A stretch of DNA of 64,000 nt from Paulinella micropora. Lineage: Eukaryota > Cercozoa > Imbricatea > Euglyphida > Paulinellidae. The DNA lies in NCBI GenBank assembly GCA_019918135.1, contig WBZZ01006629.1:90001-154000 (forward strand), given 5' to 3'. The translations under genes were made by a program, and so were the position numbers. The notes beneath the pieces are model-generated. The model ran no database searches and had not been told where the DNA came from. It was given only the letters and a program-made list of their open reading frames with translations. Each line of letters starts with the position of its first letter. Position 1 is the stretch's first letter. Below, piece after piece: positions 1-10,780 of this stretch.

Positions 1-602
1 ATTCGAACGATAATCGCTTTTACGAGCGACTAAAAAATTTTCTACCTTTTTGACGGGAAACACTCATTGTGTTTGGAAAAATTCACCGCAAAAAATGACC
101 CTGTATGTTATTGAGGTAACCAGGCAGTGTAATTTGTCAGGACTGCGGAAATCTTAAAGAAATCTTGTTGATATGGACTGGGAGCTCACCTGGCTACACT
201 TCAACACATCAGAACATGCAAATGGCATCAACATAAACCGTTATTTACGGGTGTCAGCGTACAGAAAACTTCGAATATTGCGTTTTTCCACCCTCTGGGG
301 ATGCTGATCCGTCAGTTTTTGGAAAAAGTAGGGATCCTTTTGAGCTGAATTTTAGTCTGTCGTAGAGAGCACACAAAATCTTAGGGATATCATATTTTAT
401 ATTTGCTCATACTATGTTGGTTCTGTCTCGTCAGACACTCCTCAAAAATGACTGTGACCTCAGTGAACCAAAAAATGTTGTCGAATGACCAATTTCGGGC
501 CGACACATCATTTTTATCGCAAAAGCGGCAAATTTGGAAGATTTTTCAGTCGCTTATACGAGCGAAAATCGCTCGTATAAGTCTTTTCCCGGGAAGGGTT
601 AA
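1..602. mobile_element. piggyBac-like DNA transposon end, partial
   Basis: The stretch ends at bases 599-602 with TTAA. Read on the minus strand from there it begins TTAACCCTTCCCGGG, the pattern of a piggyBac terminal inverted repeat next to its TTAA target site. A perfect 12-bp palindrome lies just inside, at 553-581, as is common in piggyBac subterminal DNA. Related wording with TACGAGCG appears at the very start of the window. No transposase can be seen, so this is either a non-autonomous copy or the end of a longer element that continues off the left edge. The family call is inferred from one end only. Confidence 0.5.
553..581. repeat. Perfect 12-bp inverted repeat with 5-nt loop
   Basis: CTTATACGAGCG and its exact reverse complement flank the loop AAAAT. 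It sits about 20 bases inside the putative piggyBac end and is probably its subterminal repeat. Confidence 0.85.
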
Positions 603-663
603 GTGCCCAAAATGATGATGATGATGATGATATGCAAGAAGACTATTGCTCGTGCTTGAGGAA

Positions 664-696
664 AACAATTAATAATAACAATAATAATAACAATAC

Positions 697-741
<45 letters not shown>

Positions 742-775
742 TAGTAATAATAATAATAATAATCAATAAATAAAT
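664..775. repeat. (AAT)n microsatellite
   Basis: Long imperfect run of AAT/ATA triplets. No coding potential is seen in 603-810. Confidence 0.9.
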
Positions 776-956
776 TTAAAAAAAGTAACAACAATAATCA
801 ATAAATAAATTTATTGGGGGAGAAGAAAAAAAGTAAATTTCTGTACATGCACATGGGTATGCCAACATGTCTTTTTCTCACAATTTGGATGTATGTGTAT
901 GCGGTCGTGAAGAAGGCAGACGGCATAGAACCACCTCCTCCCGTAGCGCAGCACAT

Positions 957-1066
957 CACTCTTCTTCTTCTTCTTCTTCTTCTTCTTCTTCTTCTTCTTC
1001 TTCCTTTTCCTCTTCTTCTTCTTTTTCTTCTTCTTCTTCCTCCTCCTCCTCTTCCTCCTCCTCACA
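957..1066. repeat. (CTT)n/(TCC)n pyrimidine microsatellite
   Basis: About 110 bases of CTT, CTTTT and TCC triplets on the plus strand. Open frames over this tract are only homopolymeric Ser, Leu or Lys runs and are not genes. Confidence 0.9.
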
Positions 1067-1182
1067 TCGCCGCAGCACCTCTGCCAGAACCAGAGATGAA
1101 AACATCTTCGAGTACACCTCTATCTATCTATCTGTCAGAACCAGAGCTGAGACCATCTTCGAGTACACATTTTTACCTGATT

Positions 1183-1186
<4 letters not shown>

Positions 1187-1226
<40 letters not shown>

Positions 1227-1512
1227 CATCCCGCACACACACACACACACACCCCTTTCTCACAGTCACTCCCTCTTTTCCCTCGCAGAACGGCGTTCAC
1301 ACAGACTATGCCCGGCGCGATTGGCCTGAGGAAGAAGACTCCGCTTGCCAGCGCCAGCATGCACGTGGCCGTCTCTGCACACACACAAACACACGCACAC
1401 AGAAAGCCGCCCAGCCCAAGCATGCAGATCGCCGCCACTGGCCTCCTGCCCGCCCGCCCACCACACGCACACACCCCCAAACACACACACACGCATACAC
1501 ACACACACAGTC
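1187..1512. repeat. Cluster of (CT)n and (CA)n microsatellites
   Basis: A (CT)n run lies near 1187-1223, (AC)n near 1236-1252, and further CA-rich stretches near 1378-1402 and 1466-1510. Open frames across this area are low-complexity and unsupported as genes. Confidence 0.85.
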
Positions 1513-1626
1513 TCTTATAGATAGATGTACGCATATTTGCATATATTATGTGTGTCTTGTGTTCAGACTGCCACTTTGGAGAGGCCAAGACAGCTAAAGA
1601 TGGTCGCTATGCATACATGTACCTTT

Positions 1627-1716
1627 TTTTTATTTTATTTTTTTAGGGGGGGGGGGGGGTTATATGCAGTATAAAACATCTGTGCTCCCTTTTTACTGTT
1701 CTCCTGTTTGGTTCTG

Positions 1717-1745
<29 letters not shown>
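1627..1745. repeat. T-run, poly-G and (CT)n tracts
   Basis: A T-rich tract is followed by a G homopolymer near 1646-1660 and a (CT)n run near 1716-1743. No gene is seen. Confidence 0.8.
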
Positions 1746-1747
<2 letters not shown>

Positions 1748-1869
1748 TGCTTCCGCGCATGCCAACCCAACTCTTCAATCCCCCGTGTGCTGTACTACAG
1801 GCATTCACACATACATACCTACTGCATGTGCTGCAGGAGTACGGCCCGCGACACGATCGCGAGGTATCT

Positions 1870-2029
1870 AACTATCTATCTATCCATCCATCCATCCATC
1901 TAGGAATATGCCCCGTCTTCTGAGTTATTGTCCCGAGATGACCCCCTGTCCGCTGATTTCTTGGACGCACAAACCGCGTTACTCTACGGTATGTATTCTA
2001 TCTGTCTGTCTGTCTGTCTGCCTGCCTGC

Positions 2030-2063
<34 letters not shown>

Positions 2064-2278
2064 TTCTTTCTGTCTACCTAATTATCTATCTATCTATCTA
2101 TCTACTATCTATATATCTGTCTATCTATCTATCTACCTACCTACCTATCTATTCTATCTGTCTGTCTATCTATCTAGCTGATGCCGCCAGGACGTGGGAG
2201 GAGCCCGACGCGCTCGACGGTATGTATTCTTTCTATCTATCTATCTATCTAAGTTATCTATCTATCTATCTATCTAAG

Positions 2279-2323
<45 letters not shown>

Positions 2324-2335
2324 ATTCATTATCTA
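1870..2335. repeat. (TCTA)n/(TCTG)n compound microsatellite array
   Basis: Several blocks of TCTA, TCTG, CCTG and TCCA tetranucleotides are separated by short unique segments, around 1875-1905, 1998-2175 and 2233-2330. Open frames through it give only periodic Leu-Ser-Ile-Tyr peptides. Confidence 0.9.
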
Positions 2336-2428
2336 TCGAAGGTGTCACCAGCTCCCCAATTGAACGCATGCCCCCAATTGAACGCACGCAGAGAACCCTC
2401 TCTCACCAAAGGGTACGCTCACCCTCCA

Positions 2429-2682
2429 CACACACACACACACCACCACCACCACCCCCTTGGGACCCAACAGTAAGATTCTTTATTTTGTGTGCGTGGG
2501 GGGGGGGGGGGGGGGGGGGGGCTTTGCTATGTGTATATGTGTAGGTGTTCTCTGTGTCGATGTGTGCATGCGTTGATGCTTTTGCTTATGCGAGTGTGTG
2601 TGTGTGTGTACACATCTGTGTTTGCGTGTATGTGCAGCTGCTTTTTACGCCCGGCCCCCAATCCTGTTCGCCGACGCGCTAG

Positions 2683-2731
<49 letters not shown>
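2429..2731. repeat. (CA)n, poly-G and (CT)n microsatellites
   Basis: A CA/CAC tract lies near 2429-2456, a poly-G run near 2499-2520, a TG-rich stretch near 2590-2612 and a pure (CT)n near 2683-2730. No gene is seen. Confidence 0.85.
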
Positions 2732-2732
<1 letters not shown>

Positions 2733-2929
2733 GATTCCGTCTAGTCATGAATTTGTATGTACATAGTCATTCTGGACCGTCCGCTTCAATGCACATACTC
2801 TTTTCTCAACCTCCGCATACGAGAATCATCAACAAACCATGTTTGGCGCGCATCATGCTTTTGAAAGCAATGACGAATAATGAGGGGTCGCCTCATGAAG
2901 ATAAAAAAAAAGGTGTGAAAATTATTTAA

Positions 2930-3049
2930 AATTTAATTTTTTTTATTTATTAAAAAAATATGTATATATATATATTACTGTCGACACTCAAGTCGATACA
3001 TTTTCATGTCATTTCCATTAAAAAAAGTTTGATTTTTTTTAAAAAACTT

Positions 3050-3092
<43 letters not shown>

Positions 3093-3488
3093 TTGATTTT
3101 TATAAAAAGTCCAATCTATACAAATTACTTCGATCTATATACAAACTTGGATGTAGTTTCTATTAATACAAATTACTTCGATCTATATACAAACTTAGAA
3201 TTCTTTAATAGTTGTTGTAGTAGATATATATTAATGACTATAAAAAACATGTATTCAGCCTAAGTTCTATCATGATAGTCATTAGTATTAAATAACTAAT
3301 ACAATAATATTACCGTCGACATTCAAGTCAAGCAAGCACAAAACATTTTTATTTTATACGATTTTTCTAATTTTCGAATAATTGAAATCTGTATTTTGCA
3401 GTAGTTTGTCAATTGTTGACGGATATTAAAAAATGACCGCCAGTGCCGGGACAAAACTTCATTCATACTCACATTAATGTTATTGATC
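2930..3488. repeat. AT-rich stretch with poly-A and a 48-bp tandem repeat
   Basis: A poly-A run lies near 3055-3090. A 48-bp tandem repeat (ACAAATTACTTCGATCTATA and following) appears at about 3120-3147 and again at 3168-3195. Two similar blocks with GTCGACA(C/T)TCAAGTC occur near 2980 and 3313 and resemble the terminal repeats of the small element that follows. No coding sequence is supported. Confidence 0.7.
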
Positions 3489-3768
3489 ATATTGCTGTTG
3501 ACATTCAAGACAACAACAAAAATTAGTTTTTCATTTTTGTGTCAGATTTTCATTTTTGTGACAGTTTTTCATTTTTGTGACAAAAATTCAAATTTTCAAT
3601 TTTAACTGTAACATTTCGCGAAAATTTACGATATTTTGCGGACGAATATAGCAGTTAATTTGAACAAATCAAATTTTCACCCAAAATCAAAATTCCAACC
3701 AAAACTGAAATTCCAATCAAAACAGAAAAATCAATTTTTTTTGTTGTCTTGAATGTCAACAGCAATAT
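3489..3768. mobile_element. MITE-like element, about 280 bp, with ~30-bp terminal inverted repeats
   Basis: The left end reads ATATTGCTGTTGACATTCAA and continues with GACAACAAC. The right end near 3738-3768 is its near-exact reverse complement. The interior is AT-rich with short tandem copies of TTTTCATTTTTGTGACA and no open frame. Size, paired inverted ends and lack of coding capacity fit a miniature inverted-repeat transposable element; the superfamily is not resolved. Confidence 0.7.
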
Positions 3769-3953
3769 TTTTTAACAGAAATCGTGTCACTATTATTAAT
3801 ATGAATATATTGATTTCATGATATGGAATTCATATTATATATATTATGAAAACTTGAACTCTGCAGCTATTTTCTAATGTTTATTATGAATCATCGGATC
3901 TTCGATTTCAGCCTTGATCTCAGCCTGACCTCTGTAATATACATTAATAAATT

Positions 3954-3954
<1 letters not shown>

Positions 3955-4000
<46 letters not shown>

Positions 4001-4020
4001 AGAGAGCGAGAGAGAGTGAG

Positions 4021-4078
<58 letters not shown>

Positions 4079-4109
4079 AGCGAAAAGAAGAGGGAGAGAG
4101 AGAAAGATC

Positions 4110-4167
<58 letters not shown>

Positions 4168-4306
4168 AACAGAAAGAGAGAGAAAGAAAGAAAGAAAGCG
4201 AGAAAGAAAGAGAGAGAAAGAGAGAAAGAAAGAGAGAAAGAAAGAAAGAAAGAAAGAGAGAAAGAGAGAGAGAGATGAAAAGAGAGACCGAGAGATAGAG
4301 CGAGCG

Positions 4307-4351
<45 letters not shown>

Positions 4352-4427
4352 TGGAGAAGGAAAGACAGAAAGAAAGAAAGCGAGAAGGAGAGAGAGAGAG
4401 AGAGATGGAGACAGAGAGAGAGAGAAA

Positions 4428-4480
<53 letters not shown>
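3955..4480. repeat. About 525-bp (AG)n/(GAAA)n purine tract
   Basis: Almost pure purine on the plus strand, made of AG dinucleotides with embedded GAAA and GATA units. Long minus-strand open frames across it are Ser-Leu-Phe periodic artefacts. Confidence 0.95.
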
Positions 4481-4482
<2 letters not shown>

Positions 4483-5557
4483 TAATGCCACCAACGATAC
4501 CTCGGAAAAAAGTCGGTAATACAACCAAACGCAGTCCTCAAGAATGAGAATGATGTCTCGTTGTATTAGCTCAGTGAAGCCAAAAAGGAAAACGGCAACA
4601 GACCAGGAATAAAATGGCATCAGGTCCAAATCCGGACAAATAATACTGAAAAACAAGCTGGTGCACCTGTCACCAGGAAAAGGTATTTTTTACCGGCTAT
4701 CCGGGGGGTGATGCCTACAGTACCCCCTCCCGATTTTATGACGGAAATAGCATTTTCGTCATACACCTTCTGATTTCTTTCTGCAAATAGTATGCGCTAT
4801 GGAGTCATGCCACACAGCGCATCGACCCACGGATAGACGCTAAAAGACGATAAATATATCCTCATACGGCACGTCAAAGCGGATTCTCTAGCCTTTCTTG
4901 TAAATTTTGAACTCCTTCCCCTCAATTTCTTTTTTTTTTTTTTTTCGGCAGTATGTCAATAACAAACGTACTATTAATAAAAAAATACAAGCAACGTGGT
5001 GCTGTAGTACGATTCCCCCTTTGATCTCCTTCTTCTTCTTATCATTATCCTTATTATTATTATTATTCACAGGGAGATCGTAAGTACATTGTCTTTTTTA
5101 ATGACATACCCTTGTATAAGGCGGATATCCTATGATATAGTATTAGGGGGCCAGTCCTAATAGCTATATCCGAAGTCGAGGTGTATGTACCCGACCCTGC
5201 GATATACCGACACAAGTAGAGATTGACCGTGCTCAGGTACGACAGCATATAATCTATCGTAAAAAATAATTTAATGAAAGTTTCAGAGAACATTTCATTT
5301 TCGAGAACATCATCCCAGGACTTGGAAAGGGTCATACCCGGGAACACCATCGCTCAATACACTAGCGATCCCCGTATACGGTGTAGTATCATCGTCGATC
5401 GACCTTTCGCACTCGTATGTTGCGATCGAATGCCAAGTTATATCACTGAGTCTTTTTAATATTCATATTGATAACTGATGATGCATGATCAAATCATGAT
5501 ACGCCGTGGGCAATCAATCAGTTTATTTGAGACGCATAAAGAAAAATAGTTTCTTTG
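4481..5557. other. AT-rich unique DNA, no gene recognised
   Basis: This stretch contains a T-run near 4930-4946 and short CTT and ATT repeats near 5030-5068. Small open frames (60-95 codons) show no family resemblance. It may include the 3' end of the retrotransposon that starts next, but no long terminal repeat could be identified. Confidence 0.5.
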
Positions 5558-6148
5558 TCACTGCCTTCGTCGTCTGGCGCGGATTTCTTTGCCTGGTGGA
5601 GGACCACCAACAAAAGTCAGATCGAACTTTGACTGTTCGAGAATGTCCCAGATCTTATTAGGGATTCCGCCCAACGATAATTCAAAAGGGACATCAAGCA
5701 CTCCTCTTGGCAGTGTCTGAATGGTCCACGCAGTGTAATCCTTGTCTCTGGGAGTAATTGTATCATCCCATGTCTCGAGACTTTTTGCGTCTTTATATAC
5801 TGGCAGATAATGTCTTGCCTTTGGATCCTCAACCGGGTCCATACTTCCCCAGAACTGGAGTATCGGTTGTACTATCTTTGCGGCTGATGATATTTTGAGT
5901 GTCTGTGTGACACGCATCTGTCGTGGGACCGCCACGACCCGCATCAAGTATAAGTCTGAGAGAGTGTCATCAGCGACATGTTGTTCCGCTGGTCTCATCA
6001 GATAGAAAACATTTTTCACCCATGCGATGGTTGCTATCGCATCGCCTTCCTTCCATCGCTCATGGACAATCTGAACGTTGCCCGCGTTTGGGTCAGTGTC
6101 CGTCCCCTCCTCCTCCTGGTGGACGTCCTTTGATCTCATCGACCTCAT
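5558..6148 (-). pseudogene. Retrotransposon downstream coding region, unidentified
   Basis: An open stretch of about 196 codons lies downstream of the integrase on the same strand. The product is mixed-charge, with a basic Arg-rich end and a middle rich in Trp and hydrophobic residues. It matches no domain I recognise. It may be an extra 3' reading frame of the Gypsy element or the end of its polyprotein. Treated as a fossil part. Confidence 0.45.
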
Positions 6149-6235
6149 CGCCTTCCTCGGTTGGTCGTTGATAAGATCATTCCGCGCTCTCCTTAGCTGC
6201 GCCTCTGTGATCTTCTCCTTCTTTCCGCTATGCTC

Positions 6236-6484
6236 TCACGGAGACTTAGATTGAGTCCCCACCGCGCTTATGCGGTCAATCTTCTCCTTACTGTCCACCT
6301 CACTCTCCTCCTTCTCAGCTACCGGTGCCCGATAAGCATCGTCTTGGTCTATGCCAGTCTCCTTGTGGATGGGCGGCACCTCTTTGAAATCGTCCTTCAT
6401 CCGTTTTAACGCCTCCTCAACGGATTCATCTTCCAGTAAGAAGGGATCATACTTAATCAGCCTTCTTACATTCACAATTTGCAC
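6236..6484 (-). pseudogene. Ty3/Gypsy integrase C-terminal tail region
   Basis: The peptide starts with IVNVRRLIKYDPFL, which resembles the short conserved tail that follows the GPY/F module in Gypsy integrases, and continues into an acidic Glu/Lys-rich stretch. It lies just downstream of the inserted repeat DNA. Fossil part. Confidence 0.55.
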
Positions 6485-6534
6485 CTTCCCTCTACCCCTG
6501 ATCTTGTAGTTCAGAGGTCCCGTCAGTCTGTGGG

Positions 6535-6822
6535 TAAAGTATTAACCCGATGCCCAGCTAAGCCGTGATGTTTGCACGGAAGGGACTGATACAGGCGATA
6601 CCAAATCTCCCTAGTACCAGGCGGGGCCAGGGCTCGTTCCATAAGCGCCCCTTGCAGAACGAGCTCCCACCTCCATTACAGAGGACCCAGTAAGCAGATG
6701 GAGTTTCGAGACTGTTCGACAGTCTAGTATAAACCGACAGAGCACTGTGGGTTTTATTCCGGGCTCAACAAGCGAGAAAGGGCACCCTGAGGGAACAGGA
6801 TTGTGCTTCCCGTCGCTATTTC

Positions 6823-6872
<50 letters not shown>

Positions 6873-6875
6873 TAA
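6535..6875. mobile_element. SINE-like insertion with a (TAGA)n tail inside the integrase region
   Basis: About 340 bp of non-retroviral sequence separates the integrase core from its tail and ends in a pure (TAGA)n tract at 6824-6872. Length, lack of open frame and tetranucleotide tail suit a SINE. No clear RNA polymerase III A or B box or target-site duplication could be confirmed, so the class is an inference. Confidence 0.35.
6824..6872. repeat. (TAGA)n microsatellite
   Basis: About twelve pure TAGA repeats forming the right edge of the insertion described above. Confidence 0.95.
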
Positions 6876-6889
6876 GGTCCTTTCCAGTG

Positions 6890-8320
6890 AGTGAACAGCT
6901 TAGAGCTGACTCCTTTCGGGACCTGAGGATGGTACAACAGTACAATATCCCCAACCTGGAACTTGATCTGATCCAAGTGCGCTTGTCGCACCCCTTCAGC
7001 ATCAGTCTTTCGGCGCTCCGCCTCTCTATGCGCCCTGACTATTTGTTCCGCCTCCATCTTCACTCTAAGTCTCATCCCAAACAACTCATCCGCATCCGCC
7101 CAAGTGTCTTTTGGGTGAAGGAGCGAAGTCGGGATATCAGGCTCACGCCCATATACTAACTGATATGGCGAGATTGAGCTCTTCGAGCCTCCTAACGCCG
7201 TAGAGGGTAGACAGTTCATTGCAAACGCAAATGATGGTGCTGCCTCGACCCATGCTCTTTGATTCTCCTTCTTCGTGCAATACATCTTTAGCGAGGCTTT
7301 GAGGGGTCTGTGTACCCGCTCGATTTTCCCATTTGCTCGCGGGTTATAGGCAGTAACATATTGCCATTTCATCCCGTAATACTTAGATAGTTTGTCGATG
7401 ACCTCGTTATTAAAGTCCGAGCCTCGATCAGAACATATCTTTCTTGGTACTCCGATCTGTGAGATGATCCTATCGATCAGCGCCTCGGCCGTCGTCTTGC
7501 CAGTAACGTCTTTGACAGGGATGATCCACACATAGTTGGTGGCTCTGTCAATAGCCGTAAGGAGGTATTTGTAACCATCCTTCGATTCTGGGAAAGGTCC
7601 CACATGATCAATGTGTATAAACTCAAACATCCCCGCATGAAGAGGAAATTCGCCAATCAGGCCGAAATTTGCCTTCAGTGGTGTTTTGTTTATCTTGCAC
7701 GGGATGCATGCATCCACCGCCTGATCTATCTCCTCCTTCATCTTCTTCCACCAGAATCGCCTCGCTACGAACATATGAGTTCGTTGTCGACCCGGATGCG
7801 CCAAAAGTGGGCAATTGTGGGCTGCGACAAATATAAATCGTCTCAGACTCTCCGGTACCCAAAGGGTCCATTTGTCCGGCTGTGACGCATAGCGACCGTG
7901 AAGGCCCTTGTACCACAGTAGACCATCTCTCCGTCCCATCTCCTTCATCTGATCTTTGATCGCTTTCGTCATCCGTAGCTCATCCGGGTTCTGATATAAC
8001 TGTATCAGTTCCTTAAACTCCGGATCTTGAGCCTGTTGTTGCCTCCATGCGGTAGGCGAGGCTATATGGATAGTACCATCTTCTAGCCGTACCCCGATTC
8101 TTTCCGGGTCATCGTCTAGGTCACTTCTCCGCTCTTGAGGAGGCTCCGCATAAACTTCCTGCGTCTCCTCTTCCTCTCTTATGTTCGCCTTCGCATTCTC
8201 ATATACCTCATAGGACCACTCAGCGTCCACCTGGGTATGTAGCTCACAACATATCCCGTGATCCGGGCCTTGTGGACTGTACCATAGACCTGTGCGGTCA
8301 TATCGGACTCCACTCGCCAT
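6890..8320 (-). pseudogene. Ty3/Gypsy integrase region
   Basis: Minus-strand coding sequence of Gypsy integrase type. An HHCC zinc module is visible (HNCPLLAHPG and later DACIPCK). The catalytic core follows with IDHVGPFPESKDG, CSDRGSDF and NPRANGKIERVHR, carrying the expected D, D and E residues. A GPY/F-type module ends near HWKGPY, where inserted repeat DNA begins. The product would insert retrotransposon cDNA into host chromosomes. Fossil part of the element at 5,558-10,640. Confidence 0.9.
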
Positions 8321-9027
8321 TCCATCGCCTCAATGTGGCTGACCTCATACACCTTGTCAGTGGACAAGTCTTCCATCTCCACCGTGGACACCAACGCCGA
8401 TACTTCTGAGTTAAACTCTAGCCTAGAGAGGCTATCAGCGACCACATTTCGCTTTCCCGGTAGATGGACCATTGTAAAATCGAAACAAGACAAAAACGCT
8501 TGCCACCGCGCCAGCCGTCCCGTCTGTTCATGATTCATCAACCATAACAGGTTATGATGATCAGTTCTGACAGTAAATTGAGGTCCTCCCCACAAATACT
8601 CTCTGAGCCTCTTGAGGGCCCATACCACCGCCAACGCCTCTCTTTGCCTTGTGCAATAGTTTCTCTCCGCCGCACACAACTTCCTACTAATAAACATAAT
8701 TGGGCGTAATTTCTTCTCCTCATCCTCTTGTTGTAATACAGCCCCAATCGCAAACTTAGATGCGTCTGTATCGACTACGAATTGTTTCGTAAAGTCGGGC
8801 ATCGTTAACGCCAGTCCTCCGTCTTTCGGGTCTTTGTAAATGAGATCTTTGAGCGCATGAAACGCTTGCAAAGCCTCTTCGTCCCACTTCTCAAAGTCTC
8901 CAAAATCTATCATTTTCTCCACTTTAGCCCGTGTTGCACCCCAATCGGGTATAAACTGGCTATAGTATTGCGCCATCGCAAGGAATGAGTGCAATTCAGT
9001 GCGGTTCTTCGGTATCGGTCGATTCAT
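8179..9027 (-). pseudogene. Ty3/Gypsy RNase H region
   Basis: RNase H signatures FVVDTDASKFAIGAVL, RNYCTRQREALAVVWALK and TDHHNLLWL are followed by the Gypsy-type KRNVVADSLSR block. The part upstream of them, starting near PIPKNRTELHSFL, is the connection domain that follows reverse transcriptase. This would degrade RNA in RNA:DNA hybrids during reverse transcription. It lies between RT and integrase as expected. Fossil part. Confidence 0.9.
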
Positions 9028-9078
9028 AATCTCCTCCCTCTTCTCTTTGGATATCGAGACTCGATTATGGGAGATCTC

Positions 9079-10074
9079 TTACCCTAAGTATGTCACACTC
9101 GTCTTGGCAAGTTGACACTTCTTTAGATTGCACTTCAGGCCAAAAGCTCCGATGCGCCTGAATATATCGGACAAATGATCGATATGCTCCTTCATTGTGT
9201 TCGAGTATACGATAATGTCATCGATATAGCAAAATGCATATTCTCCCGCCTTCTCTCCCCGCCTTCTCATAAAGCCACCGTCAGACAAATCATCGTACTG
9301 ACTGCTCAACATCTTCTGCATCGCCTTCTGGAAAAGTCCGGGGACTTGCTTGAGGCCCATCGGAAGCACTTTCCATTGATATATTTCCATACCCACCACA
9401 AACGCCGTCAGCCATCTGGACTTTTCCTCCAGTAGTATCTGCCAGAAGCCATTCTTAAGGTCAATGACCGAATAGAATTTTGCATTCCGCAGTACTCTCC
9501 TTCCTTCTTCTAATGTCGGGAGAGGATTTCTCTCTTCCTCCAGCACCTTGTTAACACGAGCATAGTTAACTGTCAGGCGCCATTCTCCTCCTGGCTTCGG
9601 CACTATTCTCGGTTGTGAGACTATTGAGGATGTTGATCTCTCAATAAAGTCCTCATTGAGCAGCTGTCTTGCTAGCTCCTCCGCTATCTTCGCCTCATGT
9701 ATACTCAAATTCGCCCTTCGTGGTGCCGGTGACGGCTCCGCAACCGGTATTTTGTAAATAACCGCAGTGAAATCTTCAGGCTTGACACCACCTGCATGTG
9801 GAGGGTCAAAAATTTCCTTGTTCGCCTCCAATTTGGCTTTTAAAAGCTCCTTCTCCTTCTCCGTGCCTACTCCTTCTTCCAATATTTTCCGCGCCGCCTC
9901 TTGAAAATCTTCATCAGACATCTGCTTATGCTGCTTGAGGGGTTCTCTGTCCTCCTCCAAGCCTAAGTCCTCTTCCGAGACAGCATCTAGGCTCGTCTTT
10001 TCATACGTGACCGTGTCCGGCTCATCATCTTTACCGAACTCCACCAGCATGTCAATGAGTCTCGCGTATTGCAA
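9079..10074 (-). pseudogene. Ty3/Gypsy reverse transcriptase region
   Basis: Reverse transcriptase blocks appear in order: IVPKPGGEWRLTVNYARVN, FYSVIDLKNGFWQI, LPMGLKQVPGLFQ and the catalytic box YIDDIIVYS, followed by HIDHLSDIFRRI and LKKCQL. This is the fingers-palm-thumb order of a Ty3/Gypsy enzyme. Upstream is an acidic Glu/Lys-rich spacer. No aspartic protease motif was recognised in front of it. Fossil part. Confidence 0.92.
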
Positions 10075-10640
10075 AGGAGCTTTACGGGTGTAAAACCATC
10101 AAAGCATGTGAATGCTTGCGGTATCAATTTCAACTTGTCGAGGTCTCTGAGCTTCCGCTTGTATGCATTGCTCTGCTCACGAGTTCCCATACGACAAGCC
10201 ACCACTAGCTGTTGCTTGCGAGAGGGTACCGGTATAGGATGATCAATAAGCCGGTCCCTTATTTCCTGCGCCCATATCGCCTTCTCATTATATGGCAGGA
10301 TAATAGTATACGGCTTATTATTTTCGAATAAAGTCCGTAAGCATTTCTTCACTTCAGACAGTGAACGCGGCCACGTCGGCTCGTCACCCCAGAAATCAGT
10401 AATAAAACTTTTAATAGTTTCTGGTGGAGTATCCGGGATTCGCCCCGTTCTCTTTGGTACAAACGCCTCCCTTTTTTCTTCTCCTACTTTCGCATGGAAA
10501 CAGTATCCGTTAGTAATATGGACATCTGTTCCTACTCCTTCCGCGAATCTCGCCAACGACGGGCTTCTTTGTGCGACACATATAATCTCCTCCTTTCGCT
10601 TCTCGATTAAGTCATCAATAGACTTTTTCTCCTCCTCCTC
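10075..10640 (-). pseudogene. Retrotransposon region upstream of RT, unidentified domain
   Basis: About 190 codons on the minus strand lie upstream of the RT region. The product contains GVGTDVHITNGYCFHAK, PYTIILPYNEKAIWAQEI and LVVACRMGTREQS, which look like a folded globular domain but are neither a Gag zinc knuckle nor a DT/SG aspartic protease. It could be a divergent Gag part or an acquired accessory domain. Fossil part. Confidence 0.4.
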
Positions 10641-10744
10641 TTCCTCCTCTTCGTCCTCTTCTTGTCCTCTTCTTGTCCTCTTCTTGTCCTCTTCTTGTCC
10701 TCTTCTTCCTCTTCTTCCTCTTCTTTCCTCTTCTTTCCTCTTCT

Positions 10745-10780
<36 letters not shown>

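Larger units (their letters stand above)
5558..10640 (-). mobile_element. Ty3/Gypsy-type LTR retrotransposon, broken
   Basis: The minus strand carries, in order, an N-terminal region, reverse transcriptase, RNase H, integrase with zinc and catalytic domains, an integrase tail, and a further downstream coding region. RT-RNase H-integrase order defines Ty3/Gypsy. The copy is broken, with several interruptions plus inserted repeat DNA, and no paired long terminal repeats were found. It appears degraded but still easy to recognise, suggesting moderate age. GC and codon use match ordinary host-side DNA and differ sharply from the array that starts at 12,157. Confidence 0.9.

Noticed and set aside
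811-1590. Overlapping open frames of 80-217 codons on both strands
   Set aside because: They are translations of CTT, CT and CA microsatellites giving Ser, Leu, Lys or Val-Cys runs.
1928-2476. 182-codon open frame
   Set aside because: Made of TCTA-type repeats (Leu-Ser-Ile-Tyr periodicity); no unique domain.
3874-4656. 260-codon minus-strand frame rich in Ser and Leu
   Set aside because: A shadow of the (AG)n purine tract.
5400-5560. Long terminal repeat at the 3' end of the Gypsy element
   Set aside because: No matching partner sequence was found near 10,600-11,900.
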